Below, piece by piece: positions 24,985 through 34,043 of a stretch of DNA of 64,000 nt. Origin of the DNA: Bacillota bacterium (GTDB lineage Bacteria; Bacillota; UBA4882; UBA10575); NCBI GenBank assembly GCA_012838955.1, contig DUOH01000060.1:59303-123302 (forward strand), in the 5' to 3' direction. A program made the translations under genes and the position numbers. How positions within the stretch are numbered: the stretch's first letter is position 1; every line of letters begins with the position of its first letter. The notes beneath the pieces are model-generated. The model was not told the DNA's origin. It saw only the letters and a list, made by a program, of their open reading frames with translations, and made no database searches.

Positions 24985-25998
24985 TCAGCGGTCAGGATGG
25001 AAGAAGCTCTGGTCGGGGGCGGAAAAGCTTCGCTTCAAAACTCGGTACAAATTTCCTCCTAAAAACGAGCCTGTTGTTTGCAGACTGAGTCCTTGCGCAT
25101 GCAAATACCGGATTAGCCTTTCAAGATCAAGCACACTCCGGAGATTACTGGGAGTAACTTCAATCCCATCAAAATCTCCGCCCATGGCTGGTAGTTCCTC
25201 CCCCCATCCCTGTAAAAGATAGTCCAAGTGTTTGACTAGTTCCCCGATTCCAACCTGCCCTTTGTTGATGAATGGGGGATAAAAGGTCAGACCCACAGTC
25301 CCTCCTGTCTCCGCAATGGCCTTGATCTGTTCGTCTTTTAAGTTACGCCGGTGGGGACAGAGGTTAAAGACATTGGCGTGGGAGACCAGCACCGGCTGCT
25401 CGGCTACTTCTAGTACATCAAAGAAACTGTTGTATCCCAGATGCGCCAAGTCCACGATGTAACCCAGCTCTTCTGCCAAGCGCACAGCTGTTCTGCCCAA
25501 CGCGGTAAGTCCGGAATCCCGTTCACAATTGACTCCGGAAGCGAATGGATTATCCCAGTTCCAAGTCAAAGAAATTATCCTTACCCCTAATTGGTAAAAT
25601 TCTATCAACCGCTGTACCTTCCCTTCCAACGGTTCAAGTCCTTCCAAAGCTAAGATTACCCCCAGTTTACACTCTGCTTCCCACTCCACAAAGTCCTCCT
25701 TGTTTCTGATCCAAATCAAAGTCGGCGCACTCCCCGAATTTGTTTGACATGTTTGAAATATGGTATAGGCCCGCTCCCAGTCTCTCAAAAGATCAAGGGT
25801 AAACTGATACGGATGACTTCTCTTTTCTGCACAGATTGCTAAAATCTGTAAATCAATCCCAGCCTCCCAGAGGCGGAAGAGATCCAAATGACCAATACTG
25901 CTATGCTGAAAAAAGCTTCTCTTTTCTAAAGTTGATTGCACCAGTGTATCAGCGTGGCCGTCTATTACCGGCCAAAAATGAGCCGCTCCTGTAGGCAA
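24985..25998 (-). CDS. Membrane-dipeptidase-like (peptidase M19) enzyme
   Basis: The 337-residue amidohydrolase-fold protein has the M19 metal ligands in DGHAD near 13-17, the bridging Glu in LALEGLEPLEG near 125 and His residues in VDLAHLGYNSF and SHANVFNLC, with GGDFDG near 270. M19 enzymes cleave dipeptides, including D-amino-acid forms and peptidoglycan or glutathione products. No signal peptide is seen, so it is probably cytoplasmic. The TTG at 25998 has GGGGAGGGG 6 nt upstream; a GTG at 26028 is an alternative. Confidence 0.88.
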   Translation of the reverse strand: MPTGAAHFWPVIDGHADTLVQSTLEKRSFFQHSSIGHLDLFRLWEAGIDLQILAICAEKRSHPYQFTLDLLRDWERAYTIFQTCQTNSGSAPTLIWIRNKEDFVEWEAECKLGVILALEGLEPLEGKVQRLIEFYQLGVRIISLTWNWDNPFASGVNCERDSGLTALGRTAVRLAEELGYIVDLAHLGYNSFFDVLEVAEQPVLVSHANVFNLCPHRRNLKDEQIKAIAETGGTVGLTFYPPFINKGQVGIGELVKHLDYLLQGWGEELPAMGGDFDGIEVTPSNLRSVLDLERLIRYLHAQGLSLQTTGSFLGGNLYRVLKRSFSAPDQSFFHPDR

Positions 25999-26039
25999 AA
26001 ACAGCCCCTCCCCACACACATAACACACATACTTAACAC

Positions 26040-26066
26040 AAAAAAAAACCTATAAAATATAGGTTT
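26040..26066 (-). terminator. spoVS terminator
   Basis: Perfect 9-bp arms AAACCTATA/TATAGGTTT with a 3-nt loop are followed on the minus strand by nine T residues. Confidence 0.88.
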
Positions 26067-26109
26067 CACGTAATTACACCATCCATTAGATGCTCTGACT
26101 TCGATATCG

Positions 26110-26162
26110 CCTATAGCTAACGGTTTATCATTGCGATAGCTTTTTATCACGGTAGCTATAGG
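26110..26162. repeat. 10-bp inverted repeat in the spoVS 3' region
   Basis: CCTATAGCTA (26110-26119) and TAGCTATAGG (26153-26162) are exact inverted copies, placed between the spoVS stop and its terminator. They could form a long-range stem in the 3' untranslated RNA. Confidence 0.5.
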
Positions 26163-26195
26163 AGAAGTCTACGGTTTCCAGGCGCGCAACAAATC

Positions 26196-26456
26196 TTAGC
26201 GTGGCTCTACTATAAGCTTAATCGCAGTGCGTTCTTCACCGTCAATCATGATGTCTGTAAATGCCGGTATACATATTAAGTCAATGCCACTAGGCGCGAC
26301 AAATCCTCGAGCGATGGCTACCGCCTTCACTGCCTGATTCAACGCGCCGGCCCCGATGGCTTGAATTTCTGCGCCTCCTTTTTCGCGAAGCACACCTGCT
26401 AAGGCGCCAGCCACCGAATTTGGATTGGACTTTGCCGAAACCTTTAATACCTCCAT
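26196..26456 (-). CDS. spoVS: Stage V sporulation protein S
   Basis: The 86-residue protein from ATG 26456 is full length and highly typical, with MEVLKVSAKSNPNSVAGALAG at the N-terminus and IGAGALNQAVKAVAIARG in the middle. SpoVS is a small Alba-like nucleic-acid-binding protein needed for coat assembly and division control in sporulation. It follows ymdB by 86 bp in the common rny-ymdB-spoVS order. Confidence 0.97.
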   Translation of the reverse strand: MEVLKVSAKSNPNSVAGALAGVLREKGGAEIQAIGAGALNQAVKAVAIARGFVAPSGIDLICIPAFTDIMIDGEERTAIKLIVEPR

Positions 26457-26542
26457 TGCCTGATCCCCCTCCTGTACCACAATGGTCTCTTAAATCTATA
26501 TTCTTATATACACCATAAAATTCCTTTTTTTTTTATCAAATT

Positions 26543-27325
26543 TTACTTTTCATAACAATTTATTCTCCGCACCACCACAGTTCTTCCTGTATGATCCCAT
26601 TCCATGTAAACGGCGTTCAACTCAGCCGGACCAGTCGCAGTATCAAATCTCACCGGTAACTTAGTTAGAAACTTTTTAATGGCCAGTTCTGTTTTGATTC
26701 CCAAGACTGATTCTACCGGCCCACACATACCGGTATCCGTTATGTATGCGGTTCCTCCTGGTAAGATCCTTTCATCCGCAGTAGTGATATGAGTATGTGT
26801 ACCCAAGACCGCGCTAGCTTTCCCATCAACAAAATAGCCGAATGCTTTCTTTTCAGAAGTCGCCTCGGCATGAAAATCAATAAACACATATGGTGTCTGC
26901 TTTTTTATGGTAGAAAGCACATCTTCTCCCACCCTGAACGGGCATTCCAGAGGTGGTTCAATATAGACCTGCCCCAATAGATTTATTACTCCCACCTTAT
27001 ATCCGTTCTTTGCCGTAAAAACTCCATACCCTTCCCCCGGAGTCCCTGCCGGATAATTAGCCGGCCTAATTACCTGGGGATATCGCTGAAAAACTTGATA
27101 AATCTCTCTGTTCTTCCAAGTATGGTTACCCATGGTCAGCACATCGATGCCAGCGCTAAACAGTTCTCCGGCGACTTCCAGAGTTAACCCGAAACCACCC
27201 GCCGCATTTTCCGCATTAGCAATAACTAAATCCAGGTTTAATTCTTGGATTAGACCAGGAAGACGATTTTTAACAACTCGCCGACCGGGCTTTCCGACGA
27301 TATCACCTAGGAATAGAACCCGCAA
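26543..27325 (-). CDS. ymdB: YmdB-type metallophosphoesterase (2',3'-cyclic nucleotide phosphodiesterase)
   Basis: The 260-residue protein carries the dinuclear metal site expected for YmdB: GDIVGKPGR near 7-15, ANAENAAGG near 36, GNHTWKN near 66, DFHAEATSEK near 149 and GTHTHITTAD near 172. YmdB affects the switch between motility and biofilm in Bacillus and acts on cyclic nucleotides. The start is TTG 27325 with AAAGGAG 7 nt upstream. It is grouped with rny and spoVS. Confidence 0.95.
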   Translation of the reverse strand: MRVLFLGDIVGKPGRRVVKNRLPGLIQELNLDLVIANAENAAGGFGLTLEVAGELFSAGIDVLTMGNHTWKNREIYQVFQRYPQVIRPANYPAGTPGEGYGVFTAKNGYKVGVINLLGQVYIEPPLECPFRVGEDVLSTIKKQTPYVFIDFHAEATSEKKAFGYFVDGKASAVLGTHTHITTADERILPGGTAYITDTGMCGPVESVLGIKTELAIKKFLTKLPVRFDTATGPAELNAVYMEWDHTGRTVVVRRINCYEK

Positions 27326-27442
27326 TTTTAAACTCCTTTCGCCTGTGGATAATTTTAAACAGCGCGTTTAAGTTACCCGAGAATGATTAGAAATAACCAC
27401 CACGTACACATAGCGTAAGTGTATTTGATGGCCGCTTATGAC

Positions 27443-27964
27443 TTAACGATTAAAAATCATCACTCTTCCATCTTCCCTGATGCCGATTAGCATCTTCTCT
27501 TGGCGTGTATCTTTCAAATCCTCCAACATGTGGTCGATCATTTCCTCCTGGAAATACTGCTCATCCTCTCCGACCTCGTCATCCTGATCCTTGGCTAAAT
27601 CTTCATGGAAACGCTTCTTGACGATGGAGACGAGCAGCGCGATCTCATCCTGAGATAAAGAAGGAATATCTCTTTTTACCTCCAGCAAAGTCAAACCCTT
27701 GGATCTACGAAAAGAAATATTAAATATAGTAGGTGTCTGCTGAGTTAAATCAGCAAACACCTCTAAACTTAATTGAATTTCAGTTCGTAAGGACTTTAAT
27801 TCTTTAGGTGGTAACCCGCGCATAATCATGAAACTAAAGATAAAACACTTTAGTTGCGGGTCCAATTTTAAAGTGGCGATCTCCGGATAACGGATTAATA
27901 AGGAAACAATGAGACTCATTGAGTTGGTAAACGGTTCTCCTTCCTTCCAAAATACGCCTTTCAT
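27443..27964 (-). CDS. Uncharacterised protein between rny and ymdB
   Basis: I do not recognise this 173-residue protein. It appears cytosolic, with a hydrophobic N-terminal helix region (SLIVSLLIRYPEIATLKL), a central alpha/beta part ending in VKRDIPSLSQDEIALLVSIVKKRF and a very acidic stretch near 125-145, then a short strand IGIREDGRVMIFN. The ATG has a GGGGG-rich site upstream. Its place between RNase Y and YmdB, both RNA-related, suggests a linked role, but that is only inference. Confidence 0.75.
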   Translation of the reverse strand: MKGVFWKEGEPFTNSMSLIVSLLIRYPEIATLKLDPQLKCFIFSFMIMRGLPPKELKSLRTEIQLSLEVFADLTQQTPTIFNISFRRSKGLTLLEVKRDIPSLSQDEIALLVSIVKKRFHEDLAKDQDDEVGEDEQYFQEEMIDHMLEDLKDTRQEKMLIGIREDGRVMIFNR

Positions 27965-28013
27965 CTCCGTACCCCCTCATCGTATCCGGCTGTGTTATTA
28001 ATAAAAACGCTCC

Positions 28014-29597
28014 TTACTTGGCGTAATCAACGGCTCTAGTCTCTCTGATCACTGTAACCTTAATCTGTCCCGGGTACTCCAGATCCTCTTCGATCTTTTT
28101 GGCCAAATCCCTTGCCAGGCGTATGGAGGCAAGATCATCCACTCTATCCGGTTTCACCATGATTCGAATCTCACGGCCGGCCTGAATCGCAAATGACTTA
28201 TCTACACCTTCAAAGGAATCTGCGATCTTTTCTAATTTTTCCAAACGTTTTATATAACTCTCCAAAGTTTCCCGCCTGGCCCCGGGCCGGGCGGCGGAGA
28301 TAGCGTCTGCAGCTTGGACTAAAACAGCTTCCACGGTATTAGGCTCAATATCTCCGTGATGCGCGGCAATGGCATGCACAACCGCTGGTGATTCCCTGTA
28401 TTTCTTGGCCAGATCAGTCCCGATCGTCACATGAGGCCCTTCCACCTCATGATCGACAGCCTTTCCAATATCATGCAGCAAACCCGCTCTTTTGGCAAGA
28501 GTAACATCCGCCCCGATCTCGGCAGCAATCAAGCCTGCCAAGTGGGCTACTTCGATGGAATGTTTCAAGACATTCTGTCCATAACTGGTTCTATAATGCA
28601 GGCGGCCTAATAACCGAATTAATTCAGGATGCAGACCATGAATTCCGACTTCAATCGCTGCCTGTTCTCCTTCATCTTTGATGATGGAATCCACTTCTTT
28701 TTGGGCTTTCTCCACCATCTCCTCGATTCTGGCCGGGTGAATACGGCCATCCGCAATCAGTCGCTCCAACGCTAAACGGGCCACTTCCCGTCTGACCGGA
28801 TCGAAACCGGAGATAATAACGGCTTCCGGTGTGTCATCAATGATCAGATCGATCCCGGTCAAGGTCTCCAGGGCACGAATGTTTCTTCCTTCCCGCCCAA
28901 TGATTCTCCCCTTCATTTCATCATTGGGCAAAGCGACTACGGACACAGTGGTCTCTGCCACATGATCAGCCGCACAGCGCTGAATTGCGGTAGAAATTAC
29001 TTCCCTGGCCTTCTTCTCCGCTTCTTCCTTTATCTTCACTTCCATTTCCCGAATACGCACAGCGAATTCTTGCGTTAATTCCTTCTCCAAGTTGGACAGG
29101 AGAATGTCCTTTGCTTGTTCCGAAGTGAATCCGGAGATTCTTTCCAGCTCGACCCGTTCCTTTTCGCGCAATTCCTCGAGTTCATGCCTGATCTTGTCTA
29201 ATTCCGCCTCTTTCCTGAGGAGATTATCCTCTTTCTTCTCCATAATCTCGGCTTTGCGGTCTAAATTCTCTTCTTTCTGTAAAAGCCTTTTTTCAAGGCG
29301 TTGCATATCATTTCGCCGTTCTCTGACTTCTCTCTCCAGGTCATTCTTCACTCTGAGCGCTTCTTCTTTCGCCTCTAAAATGGCTTCTCGCTTTTTCGCT
29401 TCAGATTCTTTCTCCGCTTCCTGCAATATCATTTTGGCGGTATCCTCTGCAGAGCGTAGGCGTAGTATCGCTCGGAATTTTTCCAAGAGAACGCCGCAGA
29501 AAACACTGACGAAAATAAGGATAAAATACTTAATTACTGTTCCAAACTCGATTCTGTACACCTCCTTTGCAGCGTAGCTGTGAACGCAGATACGCAT
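28014..29597 (-). CDS. rny: Ribonuclease Y
   Basis: RNase Y is the membrane-anchored endonuclease that starts mRNA decay in many Bacillota. Seen are an N-terminal membrane helix (about 21-38), a long coiled coil to about 200, a KH domain with [15 protein letters not shown] and an HD domain with [12 protein letters not shown]. From ATG 29597 it has 527 residues. A very strong AAAGGAGG (29561-29568) lies inside this frame, 8 nt before an ATC codon at 29552; starting there would give a 512-residue protein with the helix at the very N-terminus. The ATG has only a poor ribosome site, so the true start is uncertain. Confidence 0.93.
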   Translation of the reverse strand: MRICVHSYAAKEVYRIEFGTVIKYFILIFVSVFCGVLLEKFRAILRLRSAEDTAKMILQEAEKESEAKKREAILEAKEEALRVKNDLEREVRERRNDMQRLEKRLLQKEENLDRKAEIMEKKEDNLLRKEAELDKIRHELEELREKERVELERISGFTSEQAKDILLSNLEKELTQEFAVRIREMEVKIKEEAEKKAREVISTAIQRCAADHVAETTVSVVALPNDEMKGRIIGREGRNIRALETLTGIDLIIDDTPEAVIISGFDPVRREVARLALERLIADGRIHPARIEEMVEKAQKEVDSIIKDEGEQAAIEVGIHGLHPELIRLLGRLHYRTSYGQNVLKHSIEVAHLAGLIAAEIGADVTLAKRAGLLHDIGKAVDHEVEGPHVTIGTDLAKKYRESPAVVHAIAAHHGDIEPNTVEAVLVQAADAISAARPGARRETLESYIKRLEKLEKIADSFEGVDKSFAIQAGREIRIMVKPDRVDDLASIRLARDLAKKIEEDLEYPGQIKVTVIRETRAVDYAK

Positions 29598-29698
29598 AGC
29601 TACTATATCCCCAAATCAAAGTGGAAGTTCGATCTTTTTTTGCGCGTCTTCACGCGTAACGCCGGAATTCACACGGGGGAGATTTTGCCAAAAGAGTA

Positions 29699-29733
29699 CT
29701 AATAAAGCCGAGATCAGAACTCGGCTTTATTAG
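29699..29733 (-). terminator. recA-recX terminator
   Basis: A perfect 14-bp stem CTAATAAAGCCGAG/CTCGGCTTTATTAG with a 7-nt loop lies 43 bp after recX and is followed on the minus strand by a CTCTTTT tail. Confidence 0.8.
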
Positions 29734-29775
29734 TGTTCTTCTCCAGAATCATTGTATCTTTTTTGAAAAATGCTG

Positions 29776-30261
29776 TCAAGAGTCCGCTTCCTGCTCAAAG
29801 CAGACTTTTACTTCCTCCTCGGAAAATCCGGCAGCCAATAGTCTTCTGGACCATTTCAGCAATACTTTGGAAGTTGGTCTTCCTTTTGTGGTTAAATGAT
29901 GAGCATAAAACCCCGCCCAAAGCTGACGGAGCACTTCCCTCTCTTTAGCCTGCGGATAGAGGCGATCCAATTCTGCGTTGATGATCTCCGGTAACACTCC
30001 GGCTTGCTGTAGTTTGTTTTTAATAAATAGCCTGCCCCTTTTCTCCTCTATATATTTTTGAATCCGTGTAATTGCATAATATCGATCATCCAGGTATCCC
30101 CATTCTTCCAACCGGTCAAGCGCTTCTCCGATCTCAACAGGTTGATATGCCCGCTTTTCCAAGGCCAGCCTGAGCGCTTGCCGGGAATAAGGTCTGCGGC
30201 CCAGTAAAGTAAGGGCGCAATCTAAAGCCCGTTTTCGCTTGGGCGTGGCCGGCTGAGTCAT
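29776..30261 (-). CDS. recX: Regulatory protein RecX
   Basis: The 161-residue all-helical protein shows the RecX repeats: an N-terminal [19 protein letters not shown] segment, [15 protein letters not shown] and the C-terminal [34 protein letters not shown] block. RecX binds RecA filaments and limits strand exchange. It overlaps the recA stop as ATGA and so is coupled to it. Confidence 0.92.
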   Translation of the reverse strand: MTQPATPKRKRALDCALTLLGRRPYSRQALRLALEKRAYQPVEIGEALDRLEEWGYLDDRYYAITRIQKYIEEKRGRLFIKNKLQQAGVLPEIINAELDRLYPQAKEREVLRQLWAGFYAHHLTTKGRPTSKVLLKWSRRLLAAGFSEEEVKVCFEQEADS

Positions 30262-31310
30262 CGTTTTTTCGCAGTCGTTTCCGCCTGAACGGGAGCCTCA
30301 GCAACAGGTTTTGGCCTGATCAAGCCTAACTCCACGCTGACAGCCGCCTCGATCTCAGCCAGAATTTCCGGGTGCCCTTTCAGGAAGTCCACGGAATTGT
30401 CACGTCCTTGGCCTAAGCGGGTATCCTTATACGAATACCAGGAACCGCTCTTGCTGACAATATCCTTATCGGCCGCCAAATCCAAAAGACAACCAAGTTT
30501 AGAGATGCCTTGACCATAGATGATATCAAATTCCGCTTCTTTAAAAGGAGGAGCTACTTTATTCTTTACCACCTTTACCCTTGTCCTGTTCCCGATCAAC
30601 TCGGTTCCTTGCTTTAGGGTTTCAATCTTGCGCACCTCCATGCGTACGGAGGAATAGAACTTCAAGGCTCGTCCACCCGGAGTAACCTCAGGATTACCAA
30701 ACATGACTCCTACCTTTTCCCGGATCTGATTAATAAAGAGCGCGATGCATTTAGACTTACTAATAGCGCCGGTTAATTTCCTTAAAGCCTGTGACATTAA
30801 TCTGGCTTGGAGTCCGACATGGGCGTCACCCATCTCTCCCTCAATCTCCGCCCGGGGCGTCAAGGCCGCCACAGAGTCCACAACAATCACATCCACCGCG
30901 CCGCTCCGCACTAACGCCTCGGCGATCTCCAGGGCTTGTTCACCGGTGTCAGGTTGAGAGATGAGGAGGTTGTCTATATCTACCCCCAGTTTTCTGGCAT
31001 AAAGCGGATCTAGAGCGTGTTCGGCATCGATAAAAGCGGCAATGCCCCCTAGCCGTTGGGCTTCTGCGGCAATATGCAAAGCTACGGTGGTCTTACCGGA
31101 TGACTCCGGTCCATAGATCTCAATTACTCTCCCGCGCGGCACACCCCCTACCCCCAGAGCCAAATCAAGCGTTATGGCACCGGTAGGGATGACTTCCACG
31201 TGCATCTTGGCGGAAGCCTCACCCATTTTCATAATTGACCCTTTACCAAACTGTTTCTCTATTTGATGCAAGGCTATCTCTAAAGCCTTCTGTTTTTCCT
31301 CTCCGGACAT
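30258..31310 (-). CDS. recA: Recombinase RecA
   Basis: The 350-residue ATPase drives homologous recombination and LexA cleavage. It has GPESSGKTT (Walker A) near 66, the [22 protein letters not shown] block with Walker B, an [22 protein letters not shown]2 region and a basic C-terminal tail. The ATG at 31310 follows GGGGTGAGT; the longer frame would begin upstream of the mapped promoter boxes and is rejected. A LexA-type box lies in the promoter. Confidence 0.98.
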   Translation of the reverse strand: MSGEEKQKALEIALHQIEKQFGKGSIMKMGEASAKMHVEVIPTGAITLDLALGVGGVPRGRVIEIYGPESSGKTTVALHIAAEAQRLGGIAAFIDAEHALDPLYARKLGVDIDNLLISQPDTGEQALEIAEALVRSGAVDVIVVDSVAALTPRAEIEGEMGDAHVGLQARLMSQALRKLTGAISKSKCIALFINQIREKVGVMFGNPEVTPGGRALKFYSSVRMEVRKIETLKQGTELIGNRTRVKVVKNKVAPPFKEAEFDIIYGQGISKLGCLLDLAADKDIVSKSGSWYSYKDTRLGQGRDNSVDFLKGHPEILAEIEAAVSVELGLIRPKPVAEAPVQAETTAKKR

Positions 31311-31327
31311 ACTCACCCCGTCCTTTC

Positions 31328-31341
31328 CAAACATTTGTTCG
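31328..31341 (-). promoter_or_regulatory. LexA (SOS) box of recA
   Basis: The minus strand reads CGAACAAATGTTTG, one base from the Bacillota LexA consensus CGAAC-N4-GTTCG. It lies just downstream of the -10 box, at the expected transcription start. Confidence 0.8.
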
Positions 31342-31346
31342 TATAA

Positions 31347-31375
31347 AGTATAACAAAGAAAAATTCCCATGTCAA
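31347..31375 (-). promoter_or_regulatory. recA promoter
   Basis: The minus strand has TTGACA (31370-31375), a 17-bp spacer and TATACT (31347-31352). Confidence 0.88.
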
Positions 31376-31550
31376 CTTATTGGACCGTGGCTCGTGTCTT
31401 GTCACGCGCAGCTTGTTGCTTATGTGCCAACCTTTGCTTTGAAGAAAGCCCCTCGTTACCAGTTAAGATTGAGTGCGGTAATTCTTGCGTGGATGTAGAA
31501 ATTATCTGCGCGCAAGTATTTAGTATTTATGGGTTTTTAGCGACTCGCGT

Positions 31551-32021
31551 CTATTTAGTGAATTTATCAGCCACTTTGGACGCGCCATACGAGTCAGGTT
31601 TAATACGGGCGCCGAAACCACTACCGGTAACCATCCCGACCACTTCCCGGATGATCTCCTTGGTTCGTCCACGCTCCCCCACATCCAAATGGACCTCGAT
31701 ATTCAGGTCATTCCATCCTAAGGTGGCCAAACGTTCGGCCAGATGGGAGGCTACCGCTAAGCTTCTGGTTGTTTCCAAAAAAATACGTTGCTTAAAGCCG
31801 ACCTTATTCTTCTCCCTATCCTTGGAGTAGTAAAAACGGCCTCCTTTTCCTTCCCGCAGAATGACAATGGCTGTCACATAGCAGATAGATTCACGGATTT
31901 GTGAGTCGGTGCCCACGATTAACTTATAATTCTTCTCTTGATCCTCTCTGATGAACCTCACTATGTCCCGGAAAACTTGGTCTAATGTAAGTCTACCTTT
32001 AGTTGGACTGATGAAATACAT
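31551..32021 (-). CDS. YkuK-type RNase-H-like (DUF458) protein
   Basis: The 156-residue protein matches the DUF458 family by YKLIVGTDSQIR near 33-44, the FLETTRSLAVASHLAERL helix and the HLDVGERGRTKEIIREVVGMVTGSGF block. Conserved Asp residues in the first and third blocks suggest an RNase-H-like nuclease fold. Function is not established; Bacillus YkuK is linked to spores and heat. The ATG has GAAGGGGA upstream. Confidence 0.85.
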   Translation of the reverse strand: MYFISPTKGRLTLDQVFRDIVRFIREDQEKNYKLIVGTDSQIRESICYVTAIVILREGKGGRFYYSKDREKNKVGFKQRIFLETTRSLAVASHLAERLATLGWNDLNIEVHLDVGERGRTKEIIREVVGMVTGSGFGARIKPDSYGASKVADKFTK

Positions 32022-32075
32022 GTTACGTCCCCTTCACGGCCCAGATTCTTTAAGCAACTTCCCATGCTTCTATTC

Positions 32076-32966
32076 CTAAGCTTCGGCAAGAAAGGAAGCC
32101 AGCGCGAAAAAGAGTTCAGGCGAGATAGTTTCTCCCCTTCTGTTTTCCTCAACATTAAAGACCTGAAAAGCTCTTTTTACTCTCTCTTCTCCTCCCAATT
32201 CCGGAAAGACCCCGCGTAAGGCGTTATAAAGGTTTTTACGTCTTTGACTAAAAGCCGCTTTCACCAGGACTCGAAAGATCCTTTCCGTTTCTTCCGGGTA
32301 ACTGTTTTTCTTCGGTTTTAAGCGCAAAATGGCCGAATATACTTTCGGCCTGGGTAAAAAGACAGTAGGTGGAATAACCCCTATCATCTCCGCTTCCGCC
32401 AGGTGTTGAACCACGACGGATAAAGCACCATAAGTTTTAGTCCCCGGAGCCGAAACGATCCGTTCGGCCACTTCCTTCTGGACTAAAAAAACCAGAACCT
32501 CCCAGTCTATTTGGGCCTCCAATAAATGGAATAACACGGGAGTAGTGATATAATAAGGAAGGTTCGCCACTACCTTCGGGGTGAGGCCTGTGGGCAGAAA
32601 CACCTCTTCCACTCGAACCTTCAAGATATCGTCGAAGATAATATCCACATTATTCTTTCCGGCTAAGACCTCTGCCAGAACAGGGGCCAAGCTCCGGTCG
32701 GTTTCTACGGACACCACCCGTCCCGCCTGGTCCGCCAATACGCTGGTTAACACACCCACCCCGGATCCGACCTCCAGAACAGCATCACTTGCTTTGAGAT
32801 CCGCAGCCCGGACAATCTTGTGGAGGGTGTTCGCGTCGACCAAAAAATTCTGCCCCAGACTCCTCTTGGCGGACGTTCCATACTTAGCCAGAATTCGACT
32901 GACTTGACGCGGCGAGGTTAAATTCAGCGCCGGTGTTCCCTTTGCCTCCGGGGTCTTTTCATCCAC
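32076..32966 (-). CDS. rsmA: 16S rRNA dimethyladenosine transferase KsgA/RsmA
   Basis: The 296-residue SAM enzyme dimethylates two adjacent adenines near the 3' end of 16S rRNA and acts as a late 30S check. It shows GQNFLVD near 39, VLEVGSGVGVLT (SAM site) near 64 and the catalytic NLPYYITTPV near 134, then a helical C-terminal domain. The start is GTG 32966; the AAAGGAG site is somewhat distant at about 13 nt. It lies near yabE, as in Bacillus, but rnmV is not between them. Confidence 0.95.
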   Translation of the reverse strand: MDEKTPEAKGTPALNLTSPRQVSRILAKYGTSAKRSLGQNFLVDANTLHKIVRAADLKASDAVLEVGSGVGVLTSVLADQAGRVVSVETDRSLAPVLAEVLAGKNNVDIIFDDILKVRVEEVFLPTGLTPKVVANLPYYITTPVLFHLLEAQIDWEVLVFLVQKEVAERIVSAPGTKTYGALSVVVQHLAEAEMIGVIPPTVFLPRPKVYSAILRLKPKKNSYPEETERIFRVLVKAAFSQRRKNLYNALRGVFPELGGEERVKRAFQVFNVEENRRGETISPELFFALASFLAEA

Positions 32967-32998
32967 GACCTGATCTATCTCCTTTACTCTACCCGACT

Positions 32999-33928
32999 CT
33001 ATTCTTTTCTCCGGTCCACCATGATATTACTCCCTGGTTTCACTTTAATATACTCCAGAAGTTCTTCCGCCACCATCTTTACTTCCAAGGGATGGCTGAA
33101 TTTACGTTCCAAGTTGCTCACTACAGCCAAGGATAAGCTCATCAAGGGCCACTGCTCCAACTTCCCTTCGCGGGTCTTCAACACCAGCCCCCCTCTTTCC
33201 CTGTCGTCTTCCAAGTAATGTCCGAGAATTTCTTCATCAAAACGCTTAATGATCTCCTCACCCACGCGGAGCCCAACCTTACCCGGTAACATAATGGCAA
33301 AATCATTCGCAATAATGTGACAGAGAAAAACATCCGGAGTCTCCAACTCATCGGTTACTTCAGACATAATCCTGGCCAACATGAGTAGGACTTCGTCTCC
33401 GGCCTCAAACCCATAAGTCTTATTATAAACCCGAAAATTGTCTATGGTTATAAACAGCAGATCGAAATCGCCGCCGCTAATTAAACGGTCTCTAATCTCC
33501 TCTTTTAAAGCCTCCCACCCGGAAAAACCTGTTAATGATGTGGTTTGACGCGCCCTGATCTTGGCGATGATCCTGTTTACCTCATTCAGAACATCCTTAG
33601 GTTTAAAAGGCTTCACCAACTGACCGTCTACACGTATACCCAATCTGGACATGTCGTTTAAGTCCACTTCTTGTTCAGAGAGGAGTAATATCCCTACACC
33701 CCTGGTCTTAGGGTTCATCTTCAAGTCCAGACAGACCTCGAATCCGTCTTTTAAGGGCAAAAACTGGTCTAAAACCACAATCCCTGCGTCAAAACTAATT
33801 GCTTTGGCAAGCACTTCGTCTCCTTTATCAACTACTGCAACTTGATAACCGGAGTTAGAGAGACGAATGACCATTACTTCGGCTAAGTGTGCGTCAGCTT
33901 CTGCTATTAAGACCCGTTCATAATTCAT
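32999..33928 (-). CDS. Response regulator with a receiver domain and degenerate GGDEF domain
   Basis: The 309-residue protein starts at ATG 33928 with AAGGAG 9 nt upstream. The receiver domain has an acidic pocket in IAEAD, phosphoacceptor Asp54 in VVLDQFLPLKDG and the switch Lys in GQLVKPFKP. The second domain resembles GGDEF (LLFITIDNFRVYNKTYGFEAGDEVLL), but the signature motif is replaced by ANDFA, so cyclic-di-GMP synthesis is unlikely and a binding or pseudo-enzyme role is possible. No histidine kinase is adjacent. It occupies the spot where rnmV is often found between yabE and ksgA. Confidence 0.88.
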   Translation of the reverse strand: MNYERVLIAEADAHLAEVMVIRLSNSGYQVAVVDKGDEVLAKAISFDAGIVVLDQFLPLKDGFEVCLDLKMNPKTRGVGILLLSEQEVDLNDMSRLGIRVDGQLVKPFKPKDVLNEVNRIIAKIRARQTTSLTGFSGWEALKEEIRDRLISGGDFDLLFITIDNFRVYNKTYGFEAGDEVLLMLARIMSEVTDELETPDVFLCHIIANDFAIMLPGKVGLRVGEEIIKRFDEEILGHYLEDDRERGGLVLKTREGKLEQWPLMSLSLAVVSNLERKFSHPLEVKMVAEELLEYIKVKPGSNIMVDRRKE

Positions 33929-34043
33929 AAAATAACGCTCCTTCCAGGAACCTCCTTCTCTTCGCATGTATAGTTTCGACGATTCGTCAACCATTCCTTC
34001 TAAAATTACAGGAAAAAACCCGCTTCCTGTTAAGGATGACGGC

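Noticed and set aside
31310..31370. Longer RecA start at 31370
   Set aside because: It would begin upstream of the -10 box of the recA promoter, so the ATG could not be in the transcript.
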